From: Paenibacillus sp. FSL W8-0426
GTDB taxonomy: Bacteria > Bacillota > Bacilli > Paenibacillales > Paenibacillaceae
DNA: 64,000 nt
Assembly: GCF_037969725.1 (NCBI RefSeq)
Contig: NZ_CP150203.1
Span: forward strand, 6,501,501 to 6,565,500
Direction: 5' to 3'
Made by a program: the position numbers and the translations under genes. The notes under the pieces are model-generated. The model was given only the letters and a program-made list of their open reading frames with translations. It searched no databases and was not told the origin of the DNA. Below, one piece after another: positions 46,133 to 56,100 of this stretch (within the stretch, counting starts at the first letter, position 1; each line of letters begins with the position of its first letter).

Positions 46133-47302
46133 TCAGAGGCCTTGGCCCGGGGAAAACGAGGATAAAAATGTGCGGACTTCATCCAGCATTTGTTGTCTAT
46201 AGACCGGAACTTCATAGTGTTTGGCGATTTCTTCGGATACGATCTTGTATTTTCGCCGCAAACGGCCCTCAATGTGATGATGATCCATAAACAGCAGAAT
46301 CTGCGAAGCCGAATTCAGGACCAACGGCGCATTCAGCGACATTTTCAACACGTCCAATCCGTCATCCAGCCTTGGCTCCGCCTCGCGCAGCCTGCCCTGT
46401 CTCAGCAACCAAAGGCCTTCCATGACCTGAAATCGTCCGACCTCTCGCAAATACGGAGCTTCCTTCAAACTGGCACGCAACGACGCAATCAACGGTTCCA
46501 CGGCATCCTCACTCCCGCCCCACAGCTCGACATAGAGCCGCGCTAACGCAACCGGCAGCCTGAAGTTCACCAGGCCGTCCCGTTCCATCACTTCGTACGT
46601 TTCGACCAATTGCGATCTTGCGCGCCCATACAGTCCTGTTTCCGCATAAACTTCAACAATGTTGAGAATGCGCAGCTCCCGCTGCTGATCCGCCGACAAA
46701 GCATGTGAGTTTAATGCTTTTTCATATAGCCGTAGAGTTTCCTTGGGTTCCGTCAAGGCATGCATGAAGATAAGCAGCCAGTACAGGCGATCCTCAAACG
46801 GAATTTCCTTCGTGGTGACCAGCCATTTCAGATCCCCTTGCACAAAGCGGATATACAGCCGGTAGAACGGGTCGATTTGGATGCCGAGCACATCCTGCTG
46901 TTCGATCAGCGTCAACATGGATTTTCCCTGCCCGAACAGATGATATTTGCGAAACAGGCCATGAACGGCTTCGCGCAGCTCCTGATCCGCTTCGGAAGGA
47001 TTGGCAGGCATGGCATGAACAGGCATACGGATCGTCAATCTGTAGCCGTAACCGCGCACGGTTTCGATCATCACCTCTTCCCAGTCCCTTAACCTTTTAC
47101 GCAGGCGATAGACATGGTCGTCCACGGTGCGCTCCACTGGATACTCCAGCGGCCATACCCGGTCAAGCAGCTGGCTGCGCGTAAACGCCTTTTCCTTGTT
47201 TTCGTAGAGAAAGCGGAGCAGCGCAAACTCCTTGGCCAACAGGCGAATGGATTCGGTACGGCGCGTTACGGTATATGATCCTTCGTCAAATTGCAATGAC
47301 AT
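46133..47302 (-). CDS. Winged-helix regulator with helical-repeat C-terminal domain
   Basis: 389 aa. Residues 5-95 form an OmpR/PhoB-type winged helix (LLAKEFALLRFLYENKEKAFTR, VDDHVYRLRKRLRD, IETVRGYGYRL) without a receiver domain. Residues 110-389 are all helical, with TPR-like pairs, comparable to SARP or CadC-type architectures. AGGAGG lies eight bases before the start. It is followed by an MFS transporter gene, which it likely controls. The signal is unknown. Confidence 0.8.
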   Translation of the reverse strand: MSLQFDEGSYTVTRRTESIRLLAKEFALLRFLYENKEKAFTRSQLLDRVWPLEYPVERTVDDHVYRLRKRLRDWEEVMIETVRGYGYRLTIRMPVHAMPANPSEADQELREAVHGLFRKYHLFGQGKSMLTLIEQQDVLGIQIDPFYRLYIRFVQGDLKWLVTTKEIPFEDRLYWLLIFMHALTEPKETLRLYEKALNSHALSADQQRELRILNIVEVYAETGLYGRARSQLVETYEVMERDGLVNFRLPVALARLYVELWGGSEDAVEPLIASLRASLKEAPYLREVGRFQVMEGLWLLRQGRLREAEPRLDDGLDVLKMSLNAPLVLNSASQILLFMDHHHIEGRLRRKYKIVSEEIAKHYEVPVYRQQMLDEVRTFLSSFSPGQGL

Positions 47303-47362
47303 GCACAGCGCCTCCTAATATATGCCGTCATCCCATAGGGATTTTCATAAAATGTATACTCC

Positions 47363-47391
47363 ATTATAGCCGTGCATCGCACAGTCTGCAC
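47363..47391 (-). promoter_or_regulatory. Promoter and inverted repeat of wHTH-MFS operon
   Basis: Minus strand -10 TATAAT at 47363-47368. Just upstream an inverted repeat GTGCA/TGCAC (47372-47391) covers the spacer and -35 region, suggesting operator control. No consensus -35 is visible, consistent with an activator-dependent promoter. Confidence 0.35.
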
Positions 47392-47422
47392 AAAAACCCC
47401 TTTTGCAGAAATGCAAAAGGGG
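47392..47422 (-). terminator. Terminator of ABC importer operon
   Basis: CCCCTTTTGC (47397-47406) pairs with GCAAAAGGGG (47413-47422); on the minus strand it is followed by TTTTT. About 60 bp after the ATPase gene stop. Confidence 0.8.
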
Positions 47423-47481
47423 GAATCACCGCTGCAGCAGAGCTGCAATCGGCATCATTTTTGATTGTTGCGTTTTTGGGA

Positions 47482-48276
47482 TTAACCCAGCACCACGCGG
47501 TCATCGGCCAGCGTTTTGCCGCTGATCCGCTCGAATTCGCCCAGCAGCTCGGGTACGGTCAGCGTGCGCTTGCGCTCTTCGCTTACATCCAGAATGATGC
47601 GGCCCTTATCCATCATGATCAGGCGGTTGCCAAGACGAATGGCCTGCTCCATGTTGTGGGTAACCATCAAGGTGGTCAGCCGCATCTCGCGCACCAGCGT
47701 TTCGGTCAGCTCCGTAATCAGTTCGGCACGGGCCGGGTCCAGAGCCGCCGTATGTTCATCCAGCAGCAAAATTTGCGGCTGGGTAAACGTCGCCATCAGC
47801 AGGCTTAGCGCCTGACGTTCGCCGCCGGACAACAGCCCAACTTTGGCGTTCGGACGTTTGTCCAGACCGATGCCCAGCTTCACCAGCTGCGCGTTGAACA
47901 GCTCGCGTTTGGCCCGAGTGACGCCGAAGCTGAGTCCACGCCCTTTTCCCCGTTTATAGGCCATCGCCATATTTTCCTCGATCGTCATATGCGGAGCGGT
48001 TCCTGCCATCGGGTCCTGGAACACCCGGCCGATCCAGCTGCTGCGACGATGCTCCGGCAAATGTTTGATGGAGCGTTCGTTGATTCGCACATCTCCCGTA
48101 TCGGGCTTCATGACACCCGAGATGATGTTCATCAAGGTCGATTTCCCTGCGCCGTTACTGCCGATCACCGTGACGAAATCGCCGGGTTTCATCGTCAGGT
48201 TCACGCCAACCAGCGCGGTCTTCTCGTCGGTCGTACCCGGATTGAACAGCTTCGTTACTTGTGAAATCTCCAGCAT
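47482..48276 (-). CDS. ABC transporter ATP-binding protein (TrpY/Z-type importer)
   Basis: 264 aa. Walker A GSNGAGKST, signature LSGGERQALSLL and Walker B ILLLDEHTAALDP; the GERQALS signature belongs to the COG1101 class that partners substrate-binding proteins of the TrpX type. It starts two bases after the permease stop. It powers uptake by the upstream permease and lipoprotein. Confidence 0.93.
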   Translation of the reverse strand: MLEISQVTKLFNPGTTDEKTALVGVNLTMKPGDFVTVIGSNGAGKSTLMNIISGVMKPDTGDVRINERSIKHLPEHRRSSWIGRVFQDPMAGTAPHMTIEENMAMAYKRGKGRGLSFGVTRAKRELFNAQLVKLGIGLDKRPNAKVGLLSGGERQALSLLMATFTQPQILLLDEHTAALDPARAELITELTETLVREMRLTTLMVTHNMEQAIRLGNRLIMMDKGRIILDVSEERKRTLTVPELLGEFERISGKTLADDRVVLG

Positions 48277-48277
48277 G

Positions 48278-49204
48278 TCACATGCCCCCCTTCATCTGCT
48301 GACCCGATCCCTGCATCAGTTCTTGGGTACGCATGCGGGCGAGCCGCTTTTGCTTCATTGAACGGCGCATCGTCGGAATGACCAATGCGATGATCACGAT
48401 GACGGCGGTGATCAGCTTCAGATCGGACGTATCGAACCAATCGACCTGCAGCGCCAAGGCAACCACGACGCGATAAATAATCGAGCCCACAACCGCGGCA
48501 AGGGTAGCCCAGAAAATAGTGCGCGCCCCCAGGATCGCTTCACCGATAATGACCGACGCCAAGCCGATGACGATCATGCCAATTCCCATCGTAATGTCGG
48601 CAAAACCGGATTGCTGCGCGATAAACGCTCCGGACAGCGCAACCAGCCCGTTGGACAAGCTGACGCCAATGATCGTTGTCACGTCGGTGTTTGCACCAAA
48701 GCTGCGAATCATGCGTTTATTGTCGCCGGTTGCCCGCAGTGCGAGTCCGATGTCCGTTTTCATGAACAAGTCCAGCATGATCTTGAATACCAAAACGACA
48801 ATGATGATAATAACCATGACATGCTCGCCCGAAAACGGATTGTCGATGCCCATGATGGATTTGTTCGGGGCACCGCCCAAAATGCGCATATTGATGGAAT
48901 ACAAGGCAATCATCATCAAAATCCCCGATAACAATCCGTTAATCTTGCCCTTGGTATGCAGCAACCCCGTGCAGGCCCCGGCAATCATTCCGCAAACCAT
49001 AGCCACCAGGCAAGCCACCCATGACGAATAGCCATTGGAAATCATCACGGCCGCCACGGCCCCTCCTGTCGTGAAACTGCCGTCTACCGTAAGATCGGGA
49101 AAATCAAGAATCCGAAAGGTAATGTATACGCCAAGCGCCATAAGCGAGTATAACAACCCGAGCTCAATCGCTCCTTCAATGGCACCCCAGCTGATACTGA
49201 ACAT
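48278..49204 (-). CDS. ABC transporter permease (TrpX-associated type)
   Basis: 308 aa from the ATG at 49204, with GGGAGGA six bases upstream. Eight to nine membrane helices; GVYITFRILDFPDLTVDGSF, LALRATGDNKRMIRSFGAN and FADITMGIGMIVIGLASVIIGE match the branched-chain-type permease family associated with TrpX-like binding proteins. Middle gene of the operon, coupled to the ATPase and separated from the binding-protein gene by an internal terminator. Confidence 0.92.
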   Translation of the reverse strand: MFSISWGAIEGAIELGLLYSLMALGVYITFRILDFPDLTVDGSFTTGGAVAAVMISNGYSSWVACLVAMVCGMIAGACTGLLHTKGKINGLLSGILMMIALYSINMRILGGAPNKSIMGIDNPFSGEHVMVIIIIVVLVFKIMLDLFMKTDIGLALRATGDNKRMIRSFGANTDVTTIIGVSLSNGLVALSGAFIAQQSGFADITMGIGMIVIGLASVIIGEAILGARTIFWATLAAVVGSIIYRVVVALALQVDWFDTSDLKLITAVIVIIALVIPTMRRSMKQKRLARMRTQELMQGSGQQMKGGM

Positions 49205-49332
49205 ATTGCTTCCTCCCATCTGTAACCGAAACATCTGTCAATGCAATTCCACCCAACTTAGCGCTCTCACCGAATGGCAAACACCGATTCCGGATACTCG
49301 GTTCTACCGTTATTCCACGACGAAACTTGTCG

Positions 49333-49368
49333 AAAAAAGGGAGGCGAACCCGTCTGAGCGTCCGCCTC
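49333..49368 (-). terminator. Internal terminator between binding protein and permease genes
   Basis: Minus strand GAGGCG (49363-49368) pairs with CGCCTC (49341-49346), followed by CTTTTTT. It should reduce readthrough into the permease, favouring excess binding protein. Confidence 0.65.
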
Positions 49369-49400
49369 GTATCTGACCCTCCGGAGCAAGTTCCGTCCGG

Positions 49401-50450
49401 TTATTGAATGATGTTTGCTGCCTGGTCCTTCACTTCGGCTTTCATTTCGTCCGTTACCGTGATGCCTTGCGCTTCAGCCGCTTTCAGGTTCAGGATCAGG
49501 TCCAGTTTGTCCGGTACGGTTACTTTCATTTCGCCCGGGTTGGTGCCGTTCTTCAGAATGTCGGCAGCCATTTCGCCCACTTGGTAGCCGTGATCGTAGT
49601 ATTTGAAACCCACGGTGGCAAATGCGCCTTTTTCGACCGTATCGCGGTCACTGGAGAAGAACGGAATTTTGTTCTGGTTTGCAGTTTGGATCATCGTATC
49701 CACCGCACTTACGACGGAGTTGTCCAACGTGATGTAGAACGCATCCACTTTGCCCACGAGCGAATCGGTAGCTTGTTTAACCTCGGACGTGTTTGTTACG
49801 GCCGCCTTCACCAGCTTGATGCCGTGCTTGGACAACGCCTTCTCCGCATTGTTTGCCATAACGACGGCGTTGGGTTCCCCTTCGTTGATGACCAAACCTA
49901 CCGTTTTGATGTCAGTCATGTATTTCGCGATGAAATCGGCCAATTGCACGATCGCTTCCGGGTTCGTGTCGGAAGCGCCTGTCACGTTGCTGCCCGGCTT
50001 GTCCAGATCCGTGACCAGTTTGGCTCCCAGCGGATCGGTTACCGCAGCAAACAGCAGCGGTTTATCTTTGACTTGTTGGGCCAATGCCAATGCAGACGGC
50101 GTGGCGATCCCCAGCACGAGATCATTTTTCGAGTCGCCGGCAATCTTCTGCGCGATGGACAGGTTGTTGGTGGAGTCACCCTGCGCGTTATTGTAATCGA
50201 TCGTCAGGTTTTTGTTCTCTTCGATTCCCGCGTCCTTCAATGCAGCGATGAATCCTTCACGAGTCGCGTCGAGCGACGGATGCTCCACGATTTGCGAAAT
50301 GGCGATGCGGTACGATTTCTCGGTGCTTCCTTCGCCGGCATTGCCCGTTCCCTCGGAAGCGGTATTCGAACTACTGCCATTGTTGCCGCAGCCTGCGGCG
50401 ACGATCATGGTTGCAGCCATCATCAGAGACATCCAGAACTTTTTTTTCAT
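49401..50450 (-). CDS. ABC transporter substrate-binding lipoprotein, TrpX-like
   Basis: 349 aa. Lipoprotein signal peptide with VAAGC, lipidated Cys 21, then a Ser/Asn/Gly-rich linker. The mature domain (about 45-349) is the PF04392-type binding protein: IAISQIVEHPSLDATREGF, NLTIDYNNAQGDSTNN, AAVTDPLGAKLV and the FSSDRDTVEKGAFATVGFKYYDHGYQ C-terminal block. Relatives transport tryptophan or other aromatic substrates, but specificity is not certain. GAGGGG lies seven bases before the start. First gene of the operon. Confidence 0.9.
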   Translation of the reverse strand: MKKKFWMSLMMAATMIVAAGCGNNGSSSNTASEGTGNAGEGSTEKSYRIAISQIVEHPSLDATREGFIAALKDAGIEENKNLTIDYNNAQGDSTNNLSIAQKIAGDSKNDLVLGIATPSALALAQQVKDKPLLFAAVTDPLGAKLVTDLDKPGSNVTGASDTNPEAIVQLADFIAKYMTDIKTVGLVINEGEPNAVVMANNAEKALSKHGIKLVKAAVTNTSEVKQATDSLVGKVDAFYITLDNSVVSAVDTMIQTANQNKIPFFSSDRDTVEKGAFATVGFKYYDHGYQVGEMAADILKNGTNPGEMKVTVPDKLDLILNLKAAEAQGITVTDEMKAEVKDQAANIIQ

Positions 50451-50634
50451 GTGATAACCCCTCTCTACCTTCTCAAATTTGTGAGCCTTGTCGCGATCAA
50501 CCGAGTGATGCGACAAGGCGGGACAAAACGAACGCTTCAACGCATTGTTGCTTTGATCGACAAAAGTAGACAAATGCAGACTTTTCGCATGCGACTGAAG
50601 TCCATGGCCCGTGTGTGAATTTTGTGTTTCCCTA

Positions 50635-50663
50635 ATATTAAGGTGAGTCCTCTTTCCCGTCAA
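50635..50663 (-). promoter_or_regulatory. Promoter of TrpX-like ABC operon
   Basis: Minus strand TTGACG (50658-50663), 17-bp spacer, TAATAT (50635-50640). It leaves a leader of about 175 nt with a 10-bp stem close to the ribosome binding site. Confidence 0.5.
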
Positions 50664-50807
50664 TGGTTGATGCGCTTCCAATTTTGTTTTTTCGCTCACA
50701 CGTGAGAGGAAACATGACACACCAAAAAGCCATCCGTACAAATCTACGGACAGCTAAATACATCATTTAGTGCATGGAAAGAGATTGATGAGCTCTCTCC
50801 CCCTACC

Positions 50808-50992
50808 CCTAACGAACCTCTCGCACCTTATTCAGACGATTTCCGCCCTCCCAGCATCCTAACAAACCTCAGACACCTTATTGTAGGCAACATGAGAGAT
50901 ATAGACGACACGATGGTGAATAGCGTGCCTGAGATTCGTAACCACAAAAACTAGCGAAATTCACCCGAAATAAGACGCCTCAGGTTCATTAC
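50808..50992. repeat. Cluster of four degenerate 25-bp repeats in 2+2 inverted arrangement
   Basis: Two direct copies (50808-50832, 50858-50882) and two inverted copies (50919-50943, 50969-50992) share a core near AACGAACCTCAGACACC followed by TTATT. Copies within each pair start exactly 50 bp apart; the inner pair are 61 bp apart. Intervening sequences are unique. Too degenerate and too few for a CRISPR. Likely a dispersed intergenic repeat. Confidence 0.7.
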
Positions 50993-51181
50993 AGCTAAAT
51001 TGCAAACACTTGGCCGATTAACAGGAAGCTGCCCGCAAGTTTCAATCCCCACAAAGGCCAAGCTTCGTCCATACAAAAAGGACTGCATTCCGGCAGCACC
51101 CCCTCGATGTATAAGCCAGTTCTAACATGGCTTACTACAAGAGGAGAACGCCCCGGACAAAAACAGTCCCCGTTGTTCGTT

Positions 51182-51829
51182 TTATTCTCCCGACGCCTCA
51201 CGTACCCGATAGGTGCATTTCTTGCCGCCGTCGGCGTAGCATTCCGTTCGTTCCACATCCGCTTGCAGCAGCGAACGGAACAGCTCCAGCTCGCAGCGGC
51301 AGGCCTGCTTGTGCACGCTGGCCACCTGTACGATCGGGCAGTTCAATTCGGTGATAACGTACGTGCCGTCTTCTTCCGCAGAAGAATCGGCCATATAACC
51401 GTTTGCATTTTGAATGCGCGCCAGTTCCTCGACTCGTCCGGCCAGGTCCCGGCCTTCCATCTGCGGCATCCCGCTGCGCAGCAGCTTGTCGCGCCGGTTC
51501 TCGAACAGCGTGCCGATGATATCGCCGCCAACCGATTCGTTCAGCTCTTCCAGCAATTCCAGCGTAAGCGCCGGGTAGGATTTCGGAAAAAAACCGTCGC
51601 CTCGCGTCGTCAAATGGTACACGGAGGAAGGACGGCCAGCCGTCGCCCTCGCTTCGCGCACCTCGATCAGGCCGTCCTGCTCAAGCGCCGACAGATGGCG
51701 GCGAATCGCCATGCCGGTCAAACCCAGCTCCGCCGTCATTTCCCTGGCGGTTAACGTGCCTTGCCGTTTCAGCATGAACAAAATCCGTTCACGCGTCGTC
51801 ATTTCATTTTCATGCTTCACGTGCAGCAC
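51182..51829 (-). CDS. HTH regulator with SufR-like Cys cluster
   Basis: 215 aa. N-terminal DeoR/ArsR-type winged helix (TLTAREMTAELGLTGMAIRRHLSALEQDGLI). The C-terminal third has spaced Cys in NCPIVQVASVHKQACRCEL and ECYADGGKKC, as in SufR-type regulators that bind an iron-sulfur cluster. It may sense iron-sulfur or redox status. It sits 13 bp downstream of trhO in the same orientation, probably in one operon. Cluster binding is inferred from spacing. Confidence 0.8.
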   Translation of the reverse strand: MLHVKHENEMTTRERILFMLKRQGTLTAREMTAELGLTGMAIRRHLSALEQDGLIEVREARATAGRPSSVYHLTTRGDGFFPKSYPALTLELLEELNESVGGDIIGTLFENRRDKLLRSGMPQMEGRDLAGRVEELARIQNANGYMADSSAEEDGTYVITELNCPIVQVASVHKQACRCELELFRSLLQADVERTECYADGGKKCTYRVREASGE

Positions 51830-51841
51830 CTGCTCTCAGGC

Positions 51842-52729
51842 TTATGCGTGTACGGGCGCTGCCTCCCGGCAGGCATCCGAGCAAAAGCGGTTATGCGTCT
51901 CTTCGCAATCCTCGCAGCATACGTGCTGCAGGTTGCAGGTTGGACAGTTGATATATCGGTCATGCGTCGTTCCGCAGTGGTAACAGCTTGCGATAACGAT
52001 ATCTTCATCCGTACGGTTAATCGGCACGGAGATGCGTTCGTCGAACACATAGCATTTGCCATCGAACAGACGGCCCTGCACCTCAGGGTCCTTACCATAG
52101 GTTACGATACCGCCCTCAAGCTGTGCCACGTCCTGGAACCCTTCGTTGATCATGAAGCCGGTCAGCTTCTCGCAGCGAATGCCGCCAGTGCAGTACGTAA
52201 TGATCTTTTTGTCTTTCATGTCGCCCAGATTCTCCCGAATCCACTCCGGAAATTCGCGGAACGACTCGACATCGGGACGGATGGCACCGCGGAAATGGCC
52301 GATTTCGTATTCGTAGTCATTGCGGCCATCGATGACGATGACGTCATCGCGCTGCAAATGCTCGTAGAATTCCTTCGGCGAGAGGCGTTTGCCGCTGACT
52401 TCGTTCGGGTCCAGCTCTTGATCCACGCGGAAAGTCACCAGCTCCGCCTTGTGGCGAACAAAGATTTTTTTGAACGCATGCTCTTCGACTTCATCGATCT
52501 TGAACACCATGTCGCTGAACAGCGGATTGGCATGCATGTCCTTCATGTATTGCTCGGTTTGTTCCCATGTTCCGGACACGGTGCCGTTGATGCCTTCGGA
52601 GGCAATCAGGATGCGGCCCTTGACGCCCAGATCCTTGCAGTATTGCAGATGTTCCTGTGTCAACGCCTCGGCGTCATCGATCTTCACGAACTTATAATAT
52701 AAAAGCACGCGGTACGCGCTCTTGCACAT
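51842..52729 (-). CDS. trhO: tRNA uridine(34) hydroxylase, rhodanese-like
   Basis: 295 aa. Oxygen-dependent synthesis of 5-hydroxyuridine at tRNA position 34, by family knowledge (YbfQ/TrhO). The rhodanese domain holds the active Cys in [13 protein letters not shown], with [16 protein letters not shown] before it. The C-terminal tail is Cys-rich ([25 protein letters not shown]), a likely metal-binding element. ATG at 52729 is preferred, with AGGTG six bases before it; a GTG three codons earlier is also in frame. Confidence 0.93.
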   Translation of the reverse strand: MCKSAYRVLLYYKFVKIDDAEALTQEHLQYCKDLGVKGRILIASEGINGTVSGTWEQTEQYMKDMHANPLFSDMVFKIDEVEEHAFKKIFVRHKAELVTFRVDQELDPNEVSGKRLSPKEFYEHLQRDDVIVIDGRNDYEYEIGHFRGAIRPDVESFREFPEWIRENLGDMKDKKIITYCTGGIRCEKLTGFMINEGFQDVAQLEGGIVTYGKDPEVQGRLFDGKCYVFDERISVPINRTDEDIVIASCYHCGTTHDRYINCPTCNLQHVCCEDCEETHNRFCSDACREAAPVHA

Positions 52730-53111
52730 GTGTATCACCTGTTCCTGTTTTTATATGATGAAAAAGAAAAAGAAACAGCCGCCCGAAACCATGTCTCGAA
52801 CTGCTGTCCTTAGCTTCGACCTGTATTCCTGCCCTTTAGTTTATCGGAGCGCCATACCTTAGTCAATATTAATGTATAGAAAGGGATGCAAGTTATGGAA
52901 GTGACAAATACGATTCGATGGGGTCTCTTCATTTGATTCGCTGCAACCGATAAATATATCAGAGATGGAATAATTAAAATTTCATTCATTTTTGAGGGCG
53001 AATTCATTACACTGAACTCAGAACAAGAGAGCCCAATGGTTTCGCAGCACCGAATATTTGCATTAGTCAGTCAGGATTAACACATTCATCGAGAAAATGG
53101 AGTGAACTTTT
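52730..53111. other. Intergenic region upstream of SLH protein
   Basis: 382 bp between divergent genes, AT-rich after 52840. A weak TTGATT-N16-TATATC at about 52937-52964 could be the SLH-gene promoter but matches are poor. No gene or strong hairpin is seen. Confidence 0.4.
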
Positions 53112-56100
53112 GTGATCGCACAACGAATCAAAAGAGCGGGCATTCTGTCGCTTGTCTTTCTGCTTGCCATAAGCGGGCTTTCATCGGTCCTTCCCGTCAC
53201 CCCTCGTGCCCACGCGGCGGCAGCAGAACCTCTTCTTGGAGAAATCAGGCTGTTCCCCTACGATGCTGCGCCTAACGGATGGGTGCCGGCCGAAGGCCAA
53301 CTGCTCGCAATTTCTTCCAACACCGAGTTATTTTCCTTGCTGGGAGCCAATTACGGCGTGGGTGACAATCAGACATTCGTTTTACCGAATTTGTCCAACC
53401 AGGCTCCGGGAGGTACCAGATATTATATCGCCACAAACGGCATTTTTCCATCCAGAGAAGAAGGAAGCGGCATAGCCAATGCCGTCCTGGGCGAAATTCG
53501 CTTGTTCCCTTACTATTTTTCGCCTTCCGGCTGGCTGACGGCAGAAGGGCAGACCTTAGAGATTGCCAGTTTCCCGTCGCTTTATTCCCTGATCGGCAAG
53601 AAATACGGCGGAGATGGAGAAACTACGTTCCAGCTTCCTAACTTGCCGACTAATGAGCAAACCCCGCTTCATTATGCGATTTTCACAAATAGCACCTACT
53701 CCCCACTAACTGGCGGAACAGGGGACGAATACATGGGCGAGATTATTCCGATGCCCGTGCAAGTGAGCAATCCGGAATGGATTCAAGCCGATGGAACGCT
53801 GTTGACGATCAATGCCAATCGGGCTCTATTCGACCTGCTCGGAAACCGGTACGGCGGGGATGGAATGACTGGGTTCAAACTTCCCGACCTCACCGGCGAC
53901 CCGTCTGGCATCATTTATTATATTTCCAAGGTAGGCGCTTCCCCGATCGGTGATCGGGCGTTGGCCAATAACGATCAATACTTAACCAATGGGGGCACGA
54001 CTCTAACCGTTGCGTCACCAGGGGTTCTCGCCAACGATATCAACGTTTCAACGGCAAGACTGCACGAATCTCCAACGAACGGGACCATTACATTCGATTC
54101 GAACGGAGCATTTATATATACGCCGAATGCCGGTTTTTCCGGCAGTGACAGTTTCCAGTATATTGGCAGCGGCAGCATAGGCGACAGCAACGCGGCAACA
54201 GTCACGATCACCGTTACCGCGACAAATAAACCGGTCATTACCGGAGTGAATGACCAAACGACCTACAACGGTCCGGTTACGCCTGCGTTTTACGGCGGCA
54301 CCGCACTGTTAAACGGCTCTCCTTTTACAAGCGGTACCTCCATCACCGGTGAGGGCAGCTACACCTTGGCGGTCACCAACAATGCCGGCACCACAACCGT
54401 GCATTTTGTCATCGACAGCACCCCTCCTGTCGTCATAGGGGTTGCTGATGATGCCGTCTATGAGACAGCGCCAACCATTGCCTTTAACGAGGGGACTGCC
54501 ACGCTGGACGGTTCTCCTTTTGCCAGCGGTGGAACGGTAAGCCGTGAAGGAACACATGTCCTGGTTGTAACCGACGCCGCAGGTAACACAACGACAGTCG
54601 CGTTCAAATACTATACGCCGCGAACCGTCACCTTTGTCAGCAGCGGGGGTACAAGTACCCCTGCCCAAAGCGTTCGCTATGCGAGCAGGTTGGCGGAGCC
54701 CGACGCGCCTTCCCGCACCGGGTACACCTTTGCCGGTTGGTTCACCGATTCGGAACTGACGCAGGCGTTTGATTTCGACAACACGACGATTACCAGCGAC
54801 CTGACGCTGTACGCCAAATGGACAGTCCGCTCCTTCAACGTGCAGTTCAACACCAACGGCGGCTCGGCGGTCGACGGACAGCAGGTCAATTACAACGACT
54901 TCGCTCATCGCCCCGACGCGCCTTCCCGCACCGGATATACCTTTGAAGGCTGGTTTACCGATTCGGAACTGACGCAGGCGTTTGATTTCGACAACATGAC
55001 GATTACCAGCGACCTGACGCTGTACGCCAAATGGACAGTCGACTCCTTCAACGTGCAGTTCAACACCAACGGCGGCTCGGCGGTCGACGGACAGCAGGTC
55101 GACTACAACGCGTTGGCTCATCGCCCCGACACGCCTTCACGCACCGGATATACCTTTGAAGGCTGGTTTACCGATTCGGAACTGACGCAGGCGTTTGATT
55201 TCGACAACACGACGATTACCAGCGACCTGACGCTGTACGCCAAATGGACAGTCCGCTCCTTCAACATGCAGTTCAACACCAACGGCGGCTCGGCGGTCGA
55301 TGGACAACAGGTCGATTACAACGACTTCGCTCATCGCCCCGACGCGCCTTCCCGAAACGGGTATACCTTTGCCGGTTGGTTCACCGATTCGGAACTGACG
55401 CAGGCGTTTGATTTCGACAACACGACGATTACCAGCGACCTGACGCTGTACGCCAAATGGGCAGCAATTCCCGCGGAAAATACTGGCGGGGGGTCCGGTG
55501 GAGGATCTGAAGGCGGAGGCAGCAGCGGTTCCGGCAGTTCCGGCAGTTCCGGCGGTTCGAACAGTTCGGGTAGTTCGGGCAGCTCCGGCTCCGTTTCCAC
55601 CCAAAGTTCCTCCGACGCAGCCGTCTCCACCGATGGACGCCTGACTCTTGCCGCAGGGCAGCCAGGGCGGATCAGCCTCGGACCAGCAATAACGATGAAT
55701 ATTCCCAAAGGTGCCTCGCCGCAGGCAATGGTCATATCCATCAACAAGCTTGCCGATCCGGAGGCTTTGCTGACCAATCAGAAGCGTTTGCTGAGTCCCG
55801 TGTACGAACTTCTGAAGGACTCCCCCGATCATTTCGGCGTGCCCGTAAACCTGGACATGGCATTCGACACCGCTTTGCTGGCAAGCAATGAACGGGCAGA
55901 AATCATGTATTTCGACGAACGGCAGAAGATATGGACGCCTGCGGGAGCTTCAAGCACTCAGGGCTCGCGCATTCAGGTCAATGTGGATCATTTCACCAAA
56001 TTTGCTGTATTTGCCGTCGCCCAGCCCGAACAACCAGAACCCGCATCGTTCCGGGATATCAAGGGACATTGGGCAGAAAACATCATCATTCAAGCCGTGC

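Larger units (their letters stand above)
50451..51181. other. Long intergenic region with promoter, leader hairpins and repeat cluster
   Basis: 731 bp. Holds the binding-protein leader with a strong stem GCCTTGTCGC/GCGACAAGGC (50485-50519), its promoter (50635-50663), four degenerate 25-bp repeats (50808-50992), and about 190 bp with nothing recognisable before the SufR-like gene end. No T-box motif and no open gene are visible. Confidence 0.6.

Noticed and set aside
47275..47808. 177-codon plus-strand frame across the ABC operon terminator
   Set aside because: It crosses a promoter and a terminator and is antisense to the ATPase gene.
50808..50992. Possible CRISPR array
   Set aside because: Only four degenerate copies, in both orientations, no cas genes in the window and a 25-bp unique interval with poor repeat identity.
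54309..55832. Minus-strand repetitive open frames opposite the SLH gene
   Set aside because: They mirror the 213-bp InlB-type repeats on the other strand, so their repetition is inherited from the real gene.
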